DNA of 64,000 nucleotides from Gari tellinella (lineage: Eukaryota > Mollusca > Bivalvia > Cardiida > Psammobiidae): assembly GCA_922989275.2 (NCBI GenBank), contig OV277868.1:51086216-51150215 (forward strand), written 5' to 3'. A program made the translations under genes and the position numbers. Below the pieces are notes generated by a model, which ran no database searches, was not told where the DNA came from, and saw nothing but the letters and a program-made list of their open reading frames with translations. Positions 62,782 through 64,000 of this stretch are shown piece after piece. The first letter of the stretch is position 1. Each line of letters starts with the position of its first letter.

Positions 62782-64000
62782 CTGTAAGAAAAGAAATATA
62801 ATGGTGTTTGATTGAAAAAGAGTGCTTTGATCTATCAATGGGTATAAATCCATCAGATATATAAAGACTGATGTAATTTACGAACACATGCAAAGTTTTT
62901 AGACAATAAAGGATCCTCAGGTAAAGATACAGGTTGATGGATGGATTGAAAATGCCGTACTAGTAATATGTCCCATTTTCAATAAGCATATAACAATTTC
63001 TCGAAAAACATTCCTAAATATTTATCCAAGTACCTATGTGTTTTCTGGCTCTTTTCTTGACAGAGGTGCTTTAGGGTCAACTTTTCTATTCATTACACAG
63101 GGCTCAAGATAAGAGTGAGTGAAGTGAACAGTTTCAACATTATCTCAGTCATTTCAACGCCAAATCCTATGGTGTTACTACTCATTAGAATCGTCTCTTT
63201 GAGACGATTCTAACGAGTAGTGACACCATAGGGTTAAAAGCAAAAATAAAGATTTTAATTTTTGAAATACTCCCCTTGTCTGGAGCTCTGAGTGTCACAA
63301 ATGTTTCTGATATGTCTCCACTAAACTCTACATTGTGACTACTCATGAGAATTCTCTCAAAGATTACACAATGATGAACATGCATACCAAGATTACACAA
63401 TGATGAACATGCATACCAAAAATAAAGGTTGTTGATGAAAAATTGATGAAGTTATAGGCAAAATAAAGATTTCAGATGATGATGACTAAAATACCGCCAA
63501 CTCAGGCGCTTGAGTGATGACAACAGCTCATTTATTTCTTTGAAAAAACAAGAGACCCAGAATCTCACATTTCGCTCACCTGAGGACATTGTACCATAGA
63601 ATCTGACTGGGCAAGACAACATTTTGATATAGCTATGACCCAGGTGCCATAAATTGATCTTGGTAGAGGACCACAATGCGAAGCTACATGTCAGATATTA
63701 ATGATCTGGGCCTTACGGTTTAAGAGAAGAAGATTTTTAAAGGTTTTCCAATAACAAGAGCCCCATGGGGCATATGTCGCTCACCTGAGAATAGCTGTAC
63801 ATCAAAATGGAGATAATGATTTATGTCCAGGACGGGGTCATTTTTTACCCGAGGGGCATAATTTGAAATATCTTAATAGAGGACCTGTAGATGATGCTAT
63901 GTTCCAAATATCTAAGATCAGGGTACTAGACATGAAGATTTTTTTTAAGTTTCCATTGAAAAAATCTATTTTTAGCTCCTGTGACCTACATATGCAACAG
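62782..64000. other. BRIP1 intron sequence, repeats only
   Basis: Contains a family E element at 63098-63290 (CAGGGCTC..GGAGCTCTG, core ACTACTCATTAGAATCGTCT), a 28-bp ATTACACAATGATGAACATG-type tandem at 63362-63420, and two starts of the CTCACCTGAG-family repeat (63548 and 63754). The DEAH-box exon of BRIP1 is not present here. Confidence 0.55.

Overview
This is eukaryotic, AT-rich, intron- and repeat-dense DNA, most likely from a bivalve mollusc. Three things suggest this: the organisation of the one recognisable host gene, the repeat family whose copies end in a CTCACCTGAG / GTGAGCTAAAAA signature, and the very large number of hairpin-cored miniature transposons. The genus cannot be fixed from the sequence alone. 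No prokaryotic genes, operons, rRNA, tRNA or CRISPR arrays were recognised.

Right half (about 27.5-62.8 kb, minus strand): one long gene for a BRIP1/FANCJ (Fanconi anaemia group J, BACH1) DNA helicase. I rebuilt 23 coding exons by matching splice sites, reading phase and protein similarity. Together they give 1157 residues of one continuous frame. They start after the DEAH box (Walker A, Fe-S cluster and DEAH exons lie beyond 64,000), run through the SGTLSP motif and helicase motifs IV, V and VI, and end in a long disordered tail and a cysteine-rich C-terminus. Three exon edges in this gene have been tandemly multiplied inside its own introns: an 80-bp unit x23 (about 49.75-51.60 kb) and an 83-bp unit x20 (44.72-46.37 kb), each carrying a copy of a 3' splice site plus the first ~60 nt of the next exon, and a 216-271-bp unit x5 (33.76-34.76 kb) carrying a 5' splice site plus the end of the preceding exon. 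These arrays are the strongest novelty in the window.

Left half (0-22.5 kb): an Asp/Ser/Tyr-rich open frame at the left edge, split downstream by a hAT-like element and with a broken paralogue at 22.5-22.9 kb. Between these two blocks lies a nest of insertions: a molluscan interspersed repeat contains a TA-flanked Tc1/mariner-like element (2671-20849), which contains a LINE retrotransposon (endonuclease plus reverse transcriptase, three in-frame stops), whose 5' region contains a 12.9-kb foldback-like giant inverted-repeat element (3107-16046). That element has G-rich termini, a direct repeat of about 10 bp at its edges and a relic SGNH-hydrolase reading frame in its middle.

Throughout 22-64 kb the introns and intergenic DNA are packed with at least six families of 0.2-1.8 kb inverted-repeat elements (TTAA-, TA- or 6-bp-flanked). 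Several unrelated families carry the same near-perfect hairpin cores, as if the cores move between families. No promoter, CpG-island promoter or polyadenylation signal could be assigned with confidence.
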